Shown: positions 14,861 to 24,906, counted from the first letter of the stretch. The stretch is DNA of 31,821 bases from Chloroflexota bacterium (GCA_022563275.1 JADFNR010000023.1:1-31821); one strand, 5' to 3'. The notes: generated by a model from the sequence alone, not told the origin. Translations and numbers: made by a program.

Positions 14861-16358
14861 AAAACTTGCTGCCTGCTGTGCCGCCCTTGGGACCGACACC
14901 TATCTGGTGGGCGGATTCGTCCGTGACTGGCTGCATTTTGGCAAGCCGGGCCACGACATCGACATAGCCGTGTCTGGAGACCCGGAAGCCATCGCCCAGG
15001 AGATCGCCCGGAAGTTTGGCGGCACGGTGATTCCCTTGGGCGCCGCCCACGGAGTGGTGCGGGTGGTAACGTCCGGTATCGCCGACGACTCTGATCAAGA
15101 CGGGTCCGGCCAGAGTGAGGCTACGTGGACCATCGATGTGGACGGGTTCTCCGGGACCATTGAAGACGACCTGAGCCGGCGGGATTTTTCCGTCAACGCC
15201 ATGGCCATACCTCTGGCCGATTGGCCGTCGCTCGATTCGGTTATCGACCCATGGGGAGGCCGGGCCGACCTGGCCGCAAAGACGATTCGCGCCCTGGGCC
15301 CCACGGTGTTTCGAGACGACCCGGGGCGTTTGCTGCGGTCCATCCGCCTGGCGGGGCAGTTGAGATTCCGTGTGGACCCGGGCACCTCCAAGCTGATCGC
15401 CGCCGATGCCAAGCTGCTTGCCCAGGTTTCTCCGGAGCGGGTCAGAGAGGAATTTCTGAATATACTTTCGCTGGACGGCGCCAAGGGACAACTCGAAGTA
15501 TTGGACCATTTCGGCCTCTTCGAGCAGGTGATACCGGAACTCCAGTCAGCCAAGGGTGTCGACCAGCCAAATATGCACTACTGGGACGTTTGGGGACATA
15601 CAATGCACACCGTCGAGGCTGCGGAACTCATTACGAAGGGGCACCAGAACTCGCCCATCTATTCGTGTGTGCCCTGGACTCCGGACAGCAAGGCCCATTT
15701 CAGCCGGCAGGCCACGGACGGACACACACGGGGCACCGTGCTGAAGCTGGCCGCGCTGTTCCATGACATCGCCAAACCCCAGACCAAGTCCCAGGACGCC
15801 ACCGGGCGCACCAGGTTCTTTGGCCACTCGGAACAGGGCGCCGAGATAGCCATCAGACGCTTGACCCAGCTTCGAGTCAGTTCCAAGGGCATCGAGATGG
15901 TGGCCAAGATGGTGGAGCAACACCTTCGCCCCACCGGCATGAAAGACGGCGACGAATGGCCCACCAATCGGGCGATCCACCGCTACTTTCGGGACGTGGG
16001 CGACGTTGCCATAGACACTTTGTACCTAAGCTTGGCCGATTATCTGGGTGCAAAAGGCCCCGATCTGGTACATGAGGACTGGCGTAACCATGCTAGAATG
16101 GTCGGACATATCCTCCACGTAGGCACAAGTGAGCCGGTTTCCCCCACGACCATCCGCCTCATCACCGGACACGACCTGATGACCCACTTCAAGATTCAGC
16201 CGGGGCCAGATATTGGCGCCGTATTGGAACGCGTTGAAGAGGCCCGGGCCGCCGGAGAGATTGAAACCAAGGAGCAAGCCCTGGAAATGGCTGCCGATGC
16301 ACTGAGAAATCTGGCCGGGAAACCGGCGCGGGAAAGCCGCCGCGACGGGTCGAAATAG
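14853..16358 (+). CDS. cca: CCA tRNA nucleotidyltransferase / poly(A) polymerase family protein with HD domain
   Basis: This family adds or repairs the 3' CCA of tRNAs. The nucleotidyltransferase domain has YLVGGFVRDWL (17-27) and the metal-binding pair D35/D37 in HDIDIAV. It is followed by RRDFSVNAMA (109-118), DDPGRLLRSIRLAGQLRF (155-172) and the RNA-binding helices. An HD phosphohydrolase domain follows (H249, then H304-D305 in ALFHDIAKP), with a segment near 262-295 that is less conserved. The tRNA-Val gene in this window already encodes CCA, so the role may be repair, or addition for other tRNAs. In some bacteria the A-adding and CC-adding activities are split between two such proteins, and I cannot decide that here. 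secD begins 3 bases after the stop. Confidence 0.9.
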   Translation: MIEKLAACCAALGTDTYLVGGFVRDWLHFGKPGHDIDIAVSGDPEAIAQEIARKFGGTVIPLGAAHGVVRVVTSGIADDSDQDGSGQSEATWTIDVDGFSGTIEDDLSRRDFSVNAMAIPLADWPSLDSVIDPWGGRADLAAKTIRALGPTVFRDDPGRLLRSIRLAGQLRFRVDPGTSKLIAADAKLLAQVSPERVREEFLNILSLDGAKGQLEVLDHFGLFEQVIPELQSAKGVDQPNMHYWDVWGHTMHTVEAAELITKGHQNSPIYSCVPWTPDSKAHFSRQATDGHTRGTVLKLAALFHDIAKPQTKSQDATGRTRFFGHSEQGAEIAIRRLTQLRVSSKGIEMVAKMVEQHLRPTGMKDGDEWPTNRAIHRYFRDVGDVAIDTLYLSLADYLGAKGPDLVHEDWRNHARMVGHILHVGTSEPVSPTTIRLITGHDLMTHFKIQPGPDIGAVLERVEEARAAGEIETKEQALEMAADALRNLAGKPARESRRDGSK

Positions 16359-16361
16359 CCG

Positions 16362-18224
16362 ATGCGCTCCCGCAGCATACGAATATCCATCACCATCATC
16401 CTGATCCTGGGTATCGCCATAGCCGCCCTGGGATTTAGAGACATCAATATCGACATCCCTGGCTTCCCCCGGATTGAGCGCGACGGCACCGGACCATTGG
16501 GGCTTAAGCTGGGTCTCGACCTCCGGGGGGGTGGTCACCTGGTCTACCAGGCCGATACCGGCACCAGATTCGAGATCACTTTCACGGAAGAAGTCGCGAT
16601 CAACGAACTGATCACCACACTGCAAGAACTGCGGTTTGGGGATGACGACGCCGAATTAGAAGGGCTGCAAGTCGGGTCCACTGGCGTGAACCGGTTCCGG
16701 ATCCGCACCGACATCTTGGCCGAAGACGACCCCAGGCGCACGGGCCTGAATGAAGCCCTGACAGAAGCCCTTGGCGCTATCACTCTCTTCCAGTCCAGCG
16801 TTATTGAAGAACCGACCCTGGAACAGATGCAGGGCGTTTTGGACAATATCAGCCGGCGCGTAGACCGGTTCGGAACGGAAGAGCCAATCATCCAGTTGTT
16901 CGGCGATGACCGGATCATAGTGCAACTACCGGGAGCCACCGGTTCAGTCACTGAGATCGTGCTCGCCGAGCCGGGCCCAGACGCGCCTGTACCGGCCGTG
17001 GATGCGGCCGCGGTCCTGCCGGCTTTGTTGGCGGATGCCGGGTACGAGGATTTCAGGATCGAATTCAAGGACGAAAGGACATTTACCGTCCGGTCGAACA
17101 CCGTAAGCGCCGAGATACAAGGCCGGGCGGTCTTGGCGATAGCTTCGGAGATCGGCCAGGTGGCTTTATTCAGCGTGAAGAGCGGTATCGACGAAGCCAA
17201 GGCGCTGATCGGCGCCACGGCCCGGCTGGAGTTTAAAGAGCGGACCTGCCAGGACCCGGCGTGTAACATCTTCACCGACGCGGACCTAGGGCTGACCGGG
17301 GATGACCTGACTCGGGCCGAGGCTTCCACTAATACTCTTGGTATCGGGTGGGTGGTGAACCTCCAGTTCAACAGCCGGGGATCTGAGATATTCTCCGACC
17401 TGACCCGCCGCATATCCACGGCGGAGGCCCAGGCCACGAAACGGATAGCAATCATCATGGACGACGAAGAATTGCTCGTCCCGGTGGCCCGCGCCTGGAT
17501 CCGTGATGGCCGCACCCAGATCAGCGGCAACTTCACCCGTGAAGAAGCCCGCACCCTGGCCATCCAAGTGGAGTCGGGCCGGCTGCCCGTGCCGCTCAGA
17601 TTGATCCAGGAGAGCGACGTCGACGCCTTGCTGGGGTCAGAGTCGCTGCGCAACAGCCTCATCGCCGGCCTGGTCGGTCTGGGTCTGGTCTTTGTGTACA
17701 TGATCATCTACTACCGCATGGCTGGGGTGGTGGCGGCATTCGCCCTGGTGTTCTACACCATCATAGTTTTGGCCATATTCAAGATGATTCCCATCACCCT
17801 TGAGTTGGCCCACATCGGCGGGTTCATCCTATCCATCGGCATGGCTGTTGACGCCAATATCCTGATCTTCGAGCGCATGAAAGAAGAGGTCCGTATCGGC
17901 CGGACACTGGCTTCGTCCATGGAGGTGGGGTTCAACCGCGCTTGGCCTGCCATCCGGGACAGCAACATCTCCACAATGATCACCTGCGTGGTGCTCCTCT
18001 GGTTCGGTGACCGCCTGGGAGGCGGCCTGGTTACCGGTGTGGCCATCAGCTTGTTCATCGGTGTGGCGGTCAGTATGTTCACCGCTGTGATGGTCAGCCG
18101 CAACCTGTTGCAACTGATGGCTTGGATCGGCTTGGGTGGACGGATCAACCTGTTCACACCCGAGTCATTGCACCGCACCGGCCAGGAAGTGGCACAGACC
18201 CCGGTCCTGAGAGGAGGACGCTAG
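16362..18224 (+). CDS. secD: Protein translocase subunit SecD
   Basis: SecD, with SecF, uses the proton gradient to pull exported proteins out of the SecYEG channel. A first transmembrane helix (about 7-25) is followed by GPLGLKLGLDLRGGGHLVYQ, which holds the D1 motif. Next come the large extracytoplasmic P1 domain (about 45-420) and five C-terminal transmembrane segments containing the RND-type motif GMAVDANILIFERMKEE. The length of 620 is normal for unfused SecD. The gene starts 3 bases after cca and its stop overlaps the secF start by one base (TAGTG), so translation is probably coupled. yajC is not adjacent. Confidence 0.97.
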   Translation: MRSRSIRISITIILILGIAIAALGFRDINIDIPGFPRIERDGTGPLGLKLGLDLRGGGHLVYQADTGTRFEITFTEEVAINELITTLQELRFGDDDAELEGLQVGSTGVNRFRIRTDILAEDDPRRTGLNEALTEALGAITLFQSSVIEEPTLEQMQGVLDNISRRVDRFGTEEPIIQLFGDDRIIVQLPGATGSVTEIVLAEPGPDAPVPAVDAAAVLPALLADAGYEDFRIEFKDERTFTVRSNTVSAEIQGRAVLAIASEIGQVALFSVKSGIDEAKALIGATARLEFKERTCQDPACNIFTDADLGLTGDDLTRAEASTNTLGIGWVVNLQFNSRGSEIFSDLTRRISTAEAQATKRIAIIMDDEELLVPVARAWIRDGRTQISGNFTREEARTLAIQVESGRLPVPLRLIQESDVDALLGSESLRNSLIAGLVGLGLVFVYMIIYYRMAGVVAAFALVFYTIIVLAIFKMIPITLELAHIGGFILSIGMAVDANILIFERMKEEVRIGRTLASSMEVGFNRAWPAIRDSNISTMITCVVLLWFGDRLGGGLVTGVAISLFIGVAVSMFTAVMVSRNLLQLMAWIGLGGRINLFTPESLHRTGQEVAQTPVLRGGR

Positions 18225-19207
18225 TGCTGGATGTGGTAGGAAAACGGGGTTGGTACTTTCTGATATCCGCGTTGATCATCGTGCCAGGTATCATCTCGAT
18301 GATGATCGCGCCTGGCTGGGTGACATTGGATTCGGGCCTGAAGGGAGGCATCGACTTCAGCAGCGGTTCCGTGATGAACGTTACCTTCCGCCAGCCTGTG
18401 GATGAGGAAAACATCCGGGAGCGTTTGAACGAACTTGGCCACCCCGAAGCGCTGATCCAGCGGATCGGGGGCACCAACTTCTTCATCCGGACCGTGGTTT
18501 TGAAAGAAGCGATCGGCGACGGCCTGTCGGAACGGGAGATTATCGAGCGCGATTTGGAGAAATTCCTGGGCATGGAGCGAGGCCGGGTAGAATTCGACAC
18601 CGTCTCCCCCATCGTGGCTCAAGAAACGGTGAGGACCGCCTTCTACGCCCTGGCCGCCGCATCGGTGTTCATCATGTTCTTCGTGTGGTACGCCTTCCGC
18701 CGGGTGCCCAAGGCACACCGGTACGGCGTCAGCGCGATTATTGCCCTGGTCCACGACCTGCTGATCATCTTGGGGATATTCTCGATCCTTGGCCGGGTGA
18801 TCAACTTTGAAGTGAACTCCATGTTCATCGTGGGGTTGTTGATCGTGGCCGGTTACAGCGTGAACGACACCATCGTGGTGTTCGACCGCATCCGCGAGAA
18901 CGTATCCCGCCATCCCGACCGTGAATTGGCGCCCATGGTAAACCTGAGCATCATGGAAAGCATGGGACGGTCGCTTAACACCAGCATCACGACCTTGGTG
19001 GTGCTGCTGGCCATGCTGTTCATCGGGGGCAACAGTATCCGTGAATTGCTGCTGGTATTGGCCATCGGGGCGGTGGTGGGTACCTACAGTTCAATCTTCA
19101 TCGCCAGCCAGTTCTTGGTCATGTGGGACCGGGGCGAGATCGGCCGGTTCTTCAGGCGAGGGTCGGCGGCCGCGGCCTCTTCGTTGCTCCACCTGATCGG
19201 CCGCTAA
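18224..19207 (+). CDS. secF: Protein translocase subunit SecF
   Basis: This is the partner of SecD in the membrane. The GTG start at 18224 overlaps the secD stop and has AGGAGG (18212-18217) 6 bases upstream; earlier in-frame starts lie inside secD and are not needed. The 327 residues show one N-terminal helix (about 8-30), the P1-like periplasmic domain beginning DSGLKGGIDFSSGSVMNV, and five further transmembrane segments. The signature GYSVNDTIVVFDRIREN is in segment 4. The C-terminus ends in a short basic/Ala segment. Only 22 bases separate its stop from the convergent alcohol dehydrogenase gene, and no hairpin terminator is visible there. Confidence 0.97.
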   Translation: MLDVVGKRGWYFLISALIIVPGIISMMIAPGWVTLDSGLKGGIDFSSGSVMNVTFRQPVDEENIRERLNELGHPEALIQRIGGTNFFIRTVVLKEAIGDGLSEREIIERDLEKFLGMERGRVEFDTVSPIVAQETVRTAFYALAAASVFIMFFVWYAFRRVPKAHRYGVSAIIALVHDLLIILGIFSILGRVINFEVNSMFIVGLLIVAGYSVNDTIVVFDRIRENVSRHPDRELAPMVNLSIMESMGRSLNTSITTLVVLLAMLFIGGNSIRELLLVLAIGAVVGTYSSIFIASQFLVMWDRGEIGRFFRRGSAAAASSLLHLIGR

Positions 19208-19229
19208 CGGGGCGAACGGGTTTGGTGGT

Positions 19230-20264
19230 TCAGGCGTTGGGTAACAGAACGATTCGTCCGGTGGGTCTCCGTTCCGACACCAACCGGTAGGCCTCCGCCG
19301 CTTGCTCCAAGGGTAATTCCAGGTCCACCACCGGCCGCAGTTTGTCCTCCAACACCATCCGGCCTGCCCGCTCCACCATTGCTCTGGACACCCCCGATGC
19401 GCCCAGGACCTGTGCGTCGCGAAAGATTATCTCTGTAGGATTCAAGCTGACGCTCTGCCCCAGGACCTCTCCCAACAGCACTAATCTGCCATATTGGGCC
19501 AGGCTCCTCAGGGTCGAGGGAAACAAGGCCGAGCCCACGGTATCGATCACCACCTCCGCGCCCTGGTCCTCAGTCAGAGCCATGACCAACTCGGCGAAGT
19601 CGAGACCGTCGTCTCCCAGGACCTCGGCGGCGCCCAGTTCTCGCAGGGGGTTTTCCTTCTCTGGGGATGACGAGACAGCCAGCACCCGCGCTCCCAATGC
19701 CGCCGCCGCTTGTACCGCGTGGACTCCCAGGCCTCCTCCCGCGCCAGTGACCACCACCGTTTCTCCAGGGGTCACACGAGCCGTTTTTTCGACCGCCTGG
19801 AGAGCGACCCCCATGGGACAGGCCAGAAGCGCCGCGCCGAAGGGATCTATACCTTCTGGCGCCCTGACCAGACTGTGTTCGGAAAGGGCTACGAATTGGG
19901 CGAACCCGCCGTCCCGGCCATGGCCGATGCCCGCGCCCTCGCGGCACCGGTGCTCACGGCCGCCGGCGCAGCGGTCACAGCGCCCGCAGGCCTCGGTGAG
20001 GATGCTGACCACCCGGTCCCCTGGCTTCAGCCCGGTGACGCCGCTGCCGGTCTCCTCCACTACCCCCGAGATCTCGTGGCCCAGGATAACGTTGGGCGCA
20101 ACGCCGCGGCGGAGCAATCCGGCCATCACTGACCGGTCGTGGTGGCAGAACCCGCAAGCGGTGACCCGCACCAGGGCCTGGCGGGGTCCCGGTTTGGGCG
20201 TGGGCACATCAAGGACCTCCAGGACCGGAGGGTCGCCCGCCTGCTTCAGATATAGCGCTCTCAT
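19230..20264 (-). CDS. Zinc-dependent alcohol dehydrogenase (medium-chain dehydrogenase/reductase)
   Basis: This is an NAD(P)-dependent oxidoreductase of the MDR superfamily. Catalytic zinc ligands fit C40 in CGFCHHD and H63-E64 in LGHEISG. Structural zinc ligands are C93, C96, C99 and C107 in CGRCDRCAGGREHRC. The Rossmann motif is VTGAGGGLGVHAVQ, and the following strand ends in SSSPEK, where an acidic residue would mark NAD preference, so the cofactor is uncertain. The length of 344 is normal. The substrate (an alcohol or aldehyde) is unknown. The promoter at 20273-20301 would give a leaderless mRNA at ATG 20264. The gene diverges from nfo and converges on secF. Confidence 0.92.
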   Translation of the reverse strand: MRALYLKQAGDPPVLEVLDVPTPKPGPRQALVRVTACGFCHHDRSVMAGLLRRGVAPNVILGHEISGVVEETGSGVTGLKPGDRVVSILTEACGRCDRCAGGREHRCREGAGIGHGRDGGFAQFVALSEHSLVRAPEGIDPFGAALLACPMGVALQAVEKTARVTPGETVVVTGAGGGLGVHAVQAAAALGARVLAVSSSPEKENPLRELGAAEVLGDDGLDFAELVMALTEDQGAEVVIDTVGSALFPSTLRSLAQYGRLVLLGEVLGQSVSLNPTEIIFRDAQVLGASGVSRAMVERAGRMVLEDKLRPVVDLELPLEQAAEAYRLVSERRPTGRIVLLPNA

Positions 20265-20272
20265 GCCGGTGA

Positions 20273-20301
20273 ATTATATGCCCGGGGACGTATACCGCCA
20301 A
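20273..20301 (-). promoter_or_regulatory. Promoter of the alcohol dehydrogenase gene (near-leaderless)
   Basis: On the minus strand TTGGCG (20296-20301) and TATAAT (20273-20278) are exactly 17 bases apart. The predicted transcript start falls about 2 bases before ATG 20264, and no ribosome binding site is present. Confidence 0.6.
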
Positions 20302-20326
20302 TGCCGGGCTAACGTATAATTGGCGG
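20295..20326. promoter_or_regulatory. Inverted repeat in the divergent adh-nfo region, with a candidate nfo -10 box
   Basis: CCGCCAAT (20295-20302) and ATTGGCGG (20319-20326) form a perfect 8-base inverted repeat with a 16-base spacer. The left arm contains the -35 box of the alcohol dehydrogenase promoter. TATAAT at 20315-20320 on the plus strand is a candidate -10 for nfo, without a clear -35. A dimeric regulator bound here could affect both genes. Confidence 0.45.
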
Positions 20327-20402
20327 TGACGGTCCAGCCTGCTCAGGCTCAAATTCGAGACTGATGCAGGACCGGGAATCTCTGGTTTGTCAGGGATGAT
20401 AA

Positions 20403-21260
20403 ATGAAGATTGGGGCACATGTTTCCACGGCCGGAGGCATCAGCAATGCGGTGGCCAGGGGCCAGGAGATCGGCTGCGAGGCCATCCAGATCTTCGGCTC
20501 TTCCCCCCAGACCTGGGCCTTTAAACCCGTGCCCGGCGAGCAGATCGAACTCTTCAAACAGGGCCTGGCCGACGCCGGGATCGGGCCGGTATTCTTGCAC
20601 GCAATCTACCTGATCAACCTGGGGACTCCCAACAAGGACAATCTAGCGAAGGGCATCGACTCCTTGGTGAACTATATGAATCTGGCGGCCGACATCGGCG
20701 CGGCGGGAGTCATTTTTCATCCAGGCAGTCATGGAGGGAGAGGCTATGAAGCAGTGCTGCCCCAGACAGTTGAGGCCATCAAGAAGGTCCTGGATGCCTC
20801 GCCCGACGGACCGTGCCTAGCGGTGGAGAACATGGCCGGCATGGGCCAGCACATCGGGGCCAGGTTCGATGAACTTGGCGGCATCTTGAAAGCTGTGGAC
20901 AGTCCGCGCTTGAAGATATGTTTGGACACCCAGCATGCTTTTGCCGCCGGATACGACCTGACCAACATCGACGGCATACAGGCCATGCTGGACGAGTTGG
21001 ACGCCGGACCCGGCAGCGCCAACGTGGCGGCAGTCCACGCCAACGACTCCAAACGTGTCTGCGGGTCGGGGGTTGACCGGCACGACAACATCGGAGACGG
21101 GTTCATCGGCGAAAAGGGATTTGCCGCCATCATGGGCAATCCCGCCTTCGCCGACGTGCCCTTTCTTCTGGAGGTGCCAGGTTTCGAGGGCAAAGGACCG
21201 GACCGGCGGAACATAGACATCCTCAAGAAGATTCGACAGCAGGCCGGGCTTTCGATTTGA
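20403..21260 (+). CDS. nfo: Endonuclease IV (AP endonuclease)
   Basis: This enzyme cuts DNA 5' of abasic sites and removes blocked 3' ends in base-excision repair. It is a TIM barrel with three zincs, and every ligand of E. coli Nfo has a counterpart: H66, H106 (FHPGSHGG), E142 (VENMAG), D175 and H178 (CLDTQHAF), H212 (HANDS), D225 and H227 (DRHDN) and E257 (LEVPG). The length of 285 is the family norm. AGGG 7 bases before ATG 20403 supports the start. The stop overlaps the next gene by 4 bases, so nfo, the metallopeptidase gene and pgpA form one tightly packed operon. Confidence 0.97.
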   Translation: MKIGAHVSTAGGISNAVARGQEIGCEAIQIFGSSPQTWAFKPVPGEQIELFKQGLADAGIGPVFLHAIYLINLGTPNKDNLAKGIDSLVNYMNLAADIGAAGVIFHPGSHGGRGYEAVLPQTVEAIKKVLDASPDGPCLAVENMAGMGQHIGARFDELGGILKAVDSPRLKICLDTQHAFAAGYDLTNIDGIQAMLDELDAGPGSANVAAVHANDSKRVCGSGVDRHDNIGDGFIGEKGFAAIMGNPAFADVPFLLEVPGFEGKGPDRRNIDILKKIRQQAGLSI

Positions 21261-21625
21261 TCAACATCACCAACCGGGAGTTTGTGCGGCTGGTGCGCCA
21301 AGCCTACCGGGAGATACCCGAGCATGTGCTCCAGGCGCTGGAAAACGTTGACGTGGTGGTCGAGGAATGGCCCGCACCCGATGAAGAGGATCTGGTCGAA
21401 GGGGAGGGTTCCCTCTTTGGGCTCTACAGCGGTGTGCCCTTGACGGAGCGGGAGGGTGGAGACCCTCTGCTGCCCAGCCGGATCGCCATCTACCGTCAGC
21501 CCATCTTGCGTGGTTGTTCCAACCGGTCCGAGGCGAAGCGCGAGATCAAGGTTACCCTGTGGCACGAGATCGGGCATTATCTGGGCATGAACGAGGATGA
21601 CCTGCACCGGCTGGGGTACGGCTAG
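21257..21625 (+). CDS. Zincin-like metallopeptidase (DUF1025/PF06262 type)
   Basis: This is a small cytoplasmic protein with a minimal zincin fold. The signature LWHEIGHYLGM (101-111) gives zinc ligands H103 and H107 and catalytic E104. GSLFGLYSGVPLTER and the strand RIAIYRQPILR upstream are typical of this family, which occurs widely in Actinobacteria and Chloroflexota. No substrate is established for most members. The TTG start at 21257 overlaps the nfo stop by 4 bases, and the stop overlaps the GTG of pgpA by one base, so translation is probably coupled. Its place between a DNA-repair gene and a lipid gene does not reveal its role. Confidence 0.85.
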   Translation: MINITNREFVRLVRQAYREIPEHVLQALENVDVVVEEWPAPDEEDLVEGEGSLFGLYSGVPLTEREGGDPLLPSRIAIYRQPILRGCSNRSEAKREIKVTLWHEIGHYLGMNEDDLHRLGYG

Positions 21626-22086
21626 TGGCGATCGTTCTAAACCGCGTTGGCTGGGTTCTCGGCACCGGCATGGGCATCGGTCTGGCCCCCATCGCTCCTG
21701 CCACCGTGGCCAGTCTGGCGGCGGTGCTGCTCTACGGTTTCTCGCCCCTTGATGAAGATTCCACCGGCTTCTTCCTGCTCTGCGGGCTGGGGTTCTTGGC
21801 CGGCATCTGGGCCTGCCATACCCTGATCACCGAGGCTGACCACGACCCGAAACGGGCGGTCTGGGACGAATTCGCCGGAATGTGGATCACCTGTTTGTTC
21901 CTGCCCAAAACCCTGCTCTGGCTGGCTGCCGCGTTCGTCGTTTTCCGCGTACTGGATATCCTGAAACCTTGGCCCATCCGGCGGTTCGAGGGGCTGCCGG
22001 GGGGTCTGGGCATCATGGCCGACGACCTGGCGGCCGGAGTGGCCGGAGCCGTCGGGCTGAACGTGATCTACCGGGTATTTTTCTAG
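21625..22086 (+). CDS. pgpA: Phosphatidylglycerophosphatase A
   Basis: This inner-membrane enzyme dephosphorylates phosphatidylglycerol phosphate to phosphatidylglycerol. The family motifs are present: GIGLAPIAPATVASL (about 12-26), DPKRAVWDEFAGMWI (about 74-88) and FRVLDILKPWPIRRFE, then GGLGIMADDLAAG. The acidic residues of DEFAG and DDLAAG are the metal-binding candidates. Three to four hydrophobic segments and 153 residues fit the family. The start is GTG 21625 in the overlap TAGTG with the preceding stop. cdsA, which makes the CDP-diacylglycerol precursor, lies about 4 kb downstream. Confidence 0.95.
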   Translation: MAIVLNRVGWVLGTGMGIGLAPIAPATVASLAAVLLYGFSPLDEDSTGFFLLCGLGFLAGIWACHTLITEADHDPKRAVWDEFAGMWITCLFLPKTLLWLAAAFVVFRVLDILKPWPIRRFEGLPGGLGIMADDLAAGVAGAVGLNVIYRVFF

Positions 22087-22154
22087 GCGGCCCGGCCAAA
22101 CCAAGGCAGCTCGGCCGGCGGAATCCCCTATGAATGGCGCCGAGCCTGGTTCCA

Positions 22155-22183
22155 TTGCCCGCCAAATACCCCTATGTTATACT
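22155..22183 (+). promoter_or_regulatory. Promoter of the rpsB operon
   Basis: TTGCCC (22155-22160) and TATACT (22178-22183) are exactly 17 bases apart. The predicted start near 22190 gives an unusually long leader of about 145 bases before ATG 22336. Confidence 0.65.
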
Positions 22184-22295
22184 TCGACAAGCATCAACCT
22201 GCCCCCGTTCCAGCTTCGGCCCAGGCGTCGATTCAAGAGCAGGCGGCGGGGATTTTGCGGGTCTCGCCGTCTCCTGCGGCGGGCTCTCGGACGTA

Positions 22296-22314
22296 ACCGG
22301 CTAAACCAGCCGGT
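22296..22314 (+). promoter_or_regulatory. Hairpin in the rpsB leader
   Basis: ACCGGCT (22296-22302) and AGCCGGT (22308-22314) form a perfect 7-bp stem with the loop AAACC, ending 21 bases before the rpsB start and just before AAAAAGGA. Ribosomal protein S2 represses its own operon in other bacteria through leader RNA. This hairpin and the GC-rich leader (about 22240-22295) are candidates for such a site, which is inference. Confidence 0.4.
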
Positions 22315-22335
22315 AAAAAGGAATAGACATAATTT

Positions 22336-23604
22336 ATGGTTGAGTCCCAAGGATCACCGGCCGAGCCGGCGAAAGAAGAACCCCAAGAATCCCAGTCGGC
22401 CCCGGCCACGGCCATCGCTCCGGAACCAGCCCCTGAACCAGCACCGGTTCCCGCCGCCCCGCCGCCCCCCCCAGTTCGCGAACATCTCACCATGAAGGCC
22501 CTTCTAGAGGCGGGCGTCCACTTCGGGCATCAGACCCGGCGGTGGAACCCCACCATGAAGAAGTACATCTTCACCCAGAGAAACGGCATCCACATCATCG
22601 ACCTGCAGCAGACCTTGGGCATGTTGAACACCGTCTACCAAGAGATGGTGGACCTCGTGGCCAAGGGCGGCAAGGTCCTGTTCGTGGGGACAAAGCGCCA
22701 GGCCCAAGAGGTGATCCAGAGCGAAGCCGAGCGCTGCGGCATGCTGTACGTCAACCAGCGTTGGCTGGGCGGCACCATGACCAACTTCCAGACTATTCGG
22801 ACCCGCATCACCTACATGCTGGAGCTCCAGCAGAAGCGGGACCAGGGCTACTTCCGGGTCTTGCCCAAGAAAGAGGGAGTTAAGCTCCGCGACAAGCTGA
22901 ACCGCTTGGAGAAATATTTCACGGGCGTGCGGGACATGACCGAGGTCCCCAAGGCCATCTTCGTCATCGACATCGGCAGGGAAGACATCTGCATCGCTGA
23001 GGCCCGGCGCATGGGGGTCGACATCTTCGCCATCGTCGACTCCGATTGCGACCCCAACCTAGTCGACCACATCATCCCCGGCAACGACGATGCGGTCCGC
23101 TCTATCCGGTTGATCACCAACCGCATGGCCTCCGCCGTTCTGGAAGGTCTTGCGCAACGTGAAGCGATGGAGCAAGCGCGTATCGAAGAGATGGCGGAAG
23201 TGGAAGAGTCTGCGTTCTTAACCGCCTACGTGTCGCCCGACGAGGAGGAGGAGGGTCTTCCGGAGATGGAGGGCCTGGATACCGCCACCGTCGCCGAAGT
23301 GGCCCCCGCGGCGGCGGCCGCCATAACGCCGGTGGCCGAACCGGAAGCTGAAGAGCCGGTTGCCGAAGCGGCTGCCCCAGAAACAGCGGCCGAAGAGCCC
23401 GTCGCTGAGGCGGCGGCGCCTGAAGCATCGGACGAGCCTGAACCCGAATCAGAGGCTGAGCCTGAATCGGAACCCGAACCCGAACCGGAGGCTGAGCCCG
23501 AACCTGAGCCTGAACCTGAGCCCGAACCGGAGGCTGATCCTGAACCGGAATCCGAAACGGAGCCTGAAACAGAGGAAGCCACTGAGGAACAGTCGAAAGA
23601 ATAA
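22336..23604 (+). CDS. rpsB: 30S ribosomal protein S2 with N- and C-terminal low-complexity extensions
   Basis: The S2 core spans about residues 50-285: [53 protein letters not shown]-like [17 protein letters not shown] and [23 protein letters not shown]2 binds the 30S platform and recruits S1. Typical S2 has 230-260 residues; this one has 422. Residues 1-49 are Pro/Ala/Glu-rich, and residues 299-422 are an acidic tail that becomes almost pure Glu-Pro repeats from about 367. The internal ATG at codon 53 has no ribosome binding site, so I keep ATG 22336, although its own site (AGGA, 13 bases upstream) is weak. tsf follows after 56 bases. Confidence 0.95.
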   Translation: MVESQGSPAEPAKEEPQESQSAPATAIAPEPAPEPAPVPAAPPPPPVREHLTMKALLEAGVHFGHQTRRWNPTMKKYIFTQRNGIHIIDLQQTLGMLNTVYQEMVDLVAKGGKVLFVGTKRQAQEVIQSEAERCGMLYVNQRWLGGTMTNFQTIRTRITYMLELQQKRDQGYFRVLPKKEGVKLRDKLNRLEKYFTGVRDMTEVPKAIFVIDIGREDICIAEARRMGVDIFAIVDSDCDPNLVDHIIPGNDDAVRSIRLITNRMASAVLEGLAQREAMEQARIEEMAEVEESAFLTAYVSPDEEEEGLPEMEGLDTATVAEVAPAAAAAITPVAEPEAEEPVAEAAAPETAAEEPVAEAAAPEASDEPEPESEAEPESEPEPEPEAEPEPEPEPEPEPEADPEPESETEPETEEATEEQSKE

Positions 23605-23660
23605 CCATCCGGTGTTTTCAATCTACGGCCAGACGTTGGCCGGCTAATAGGAGTAGTCAA

Positions 23661-24904
<1,244 letters not shown>

Positions 24905-24906
24905 CC

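Noticed and set aside
14295..15509. Long minus-strand open frame across def and cca
   Set aside because: It spans two well-supported genes and the gap between them, with no family motif.
16544..17707. Ser/Arg-rich minus-strand open frame opposite secD
   Set aside because: Composition is typical of an antisense shadow, and secD is intact.
19208..19229. Terminator between convergent secF and adh
   Set aside because: The gap is 22 bases and holds no hairpin.
23421..23601. Repetitive DNA in the rpsB tail as a minisatellite or CRISPR-like array
   Set aside because: The repeats are in frame, vary at third codon positions and encode Glu-Pro; there are no spacers.
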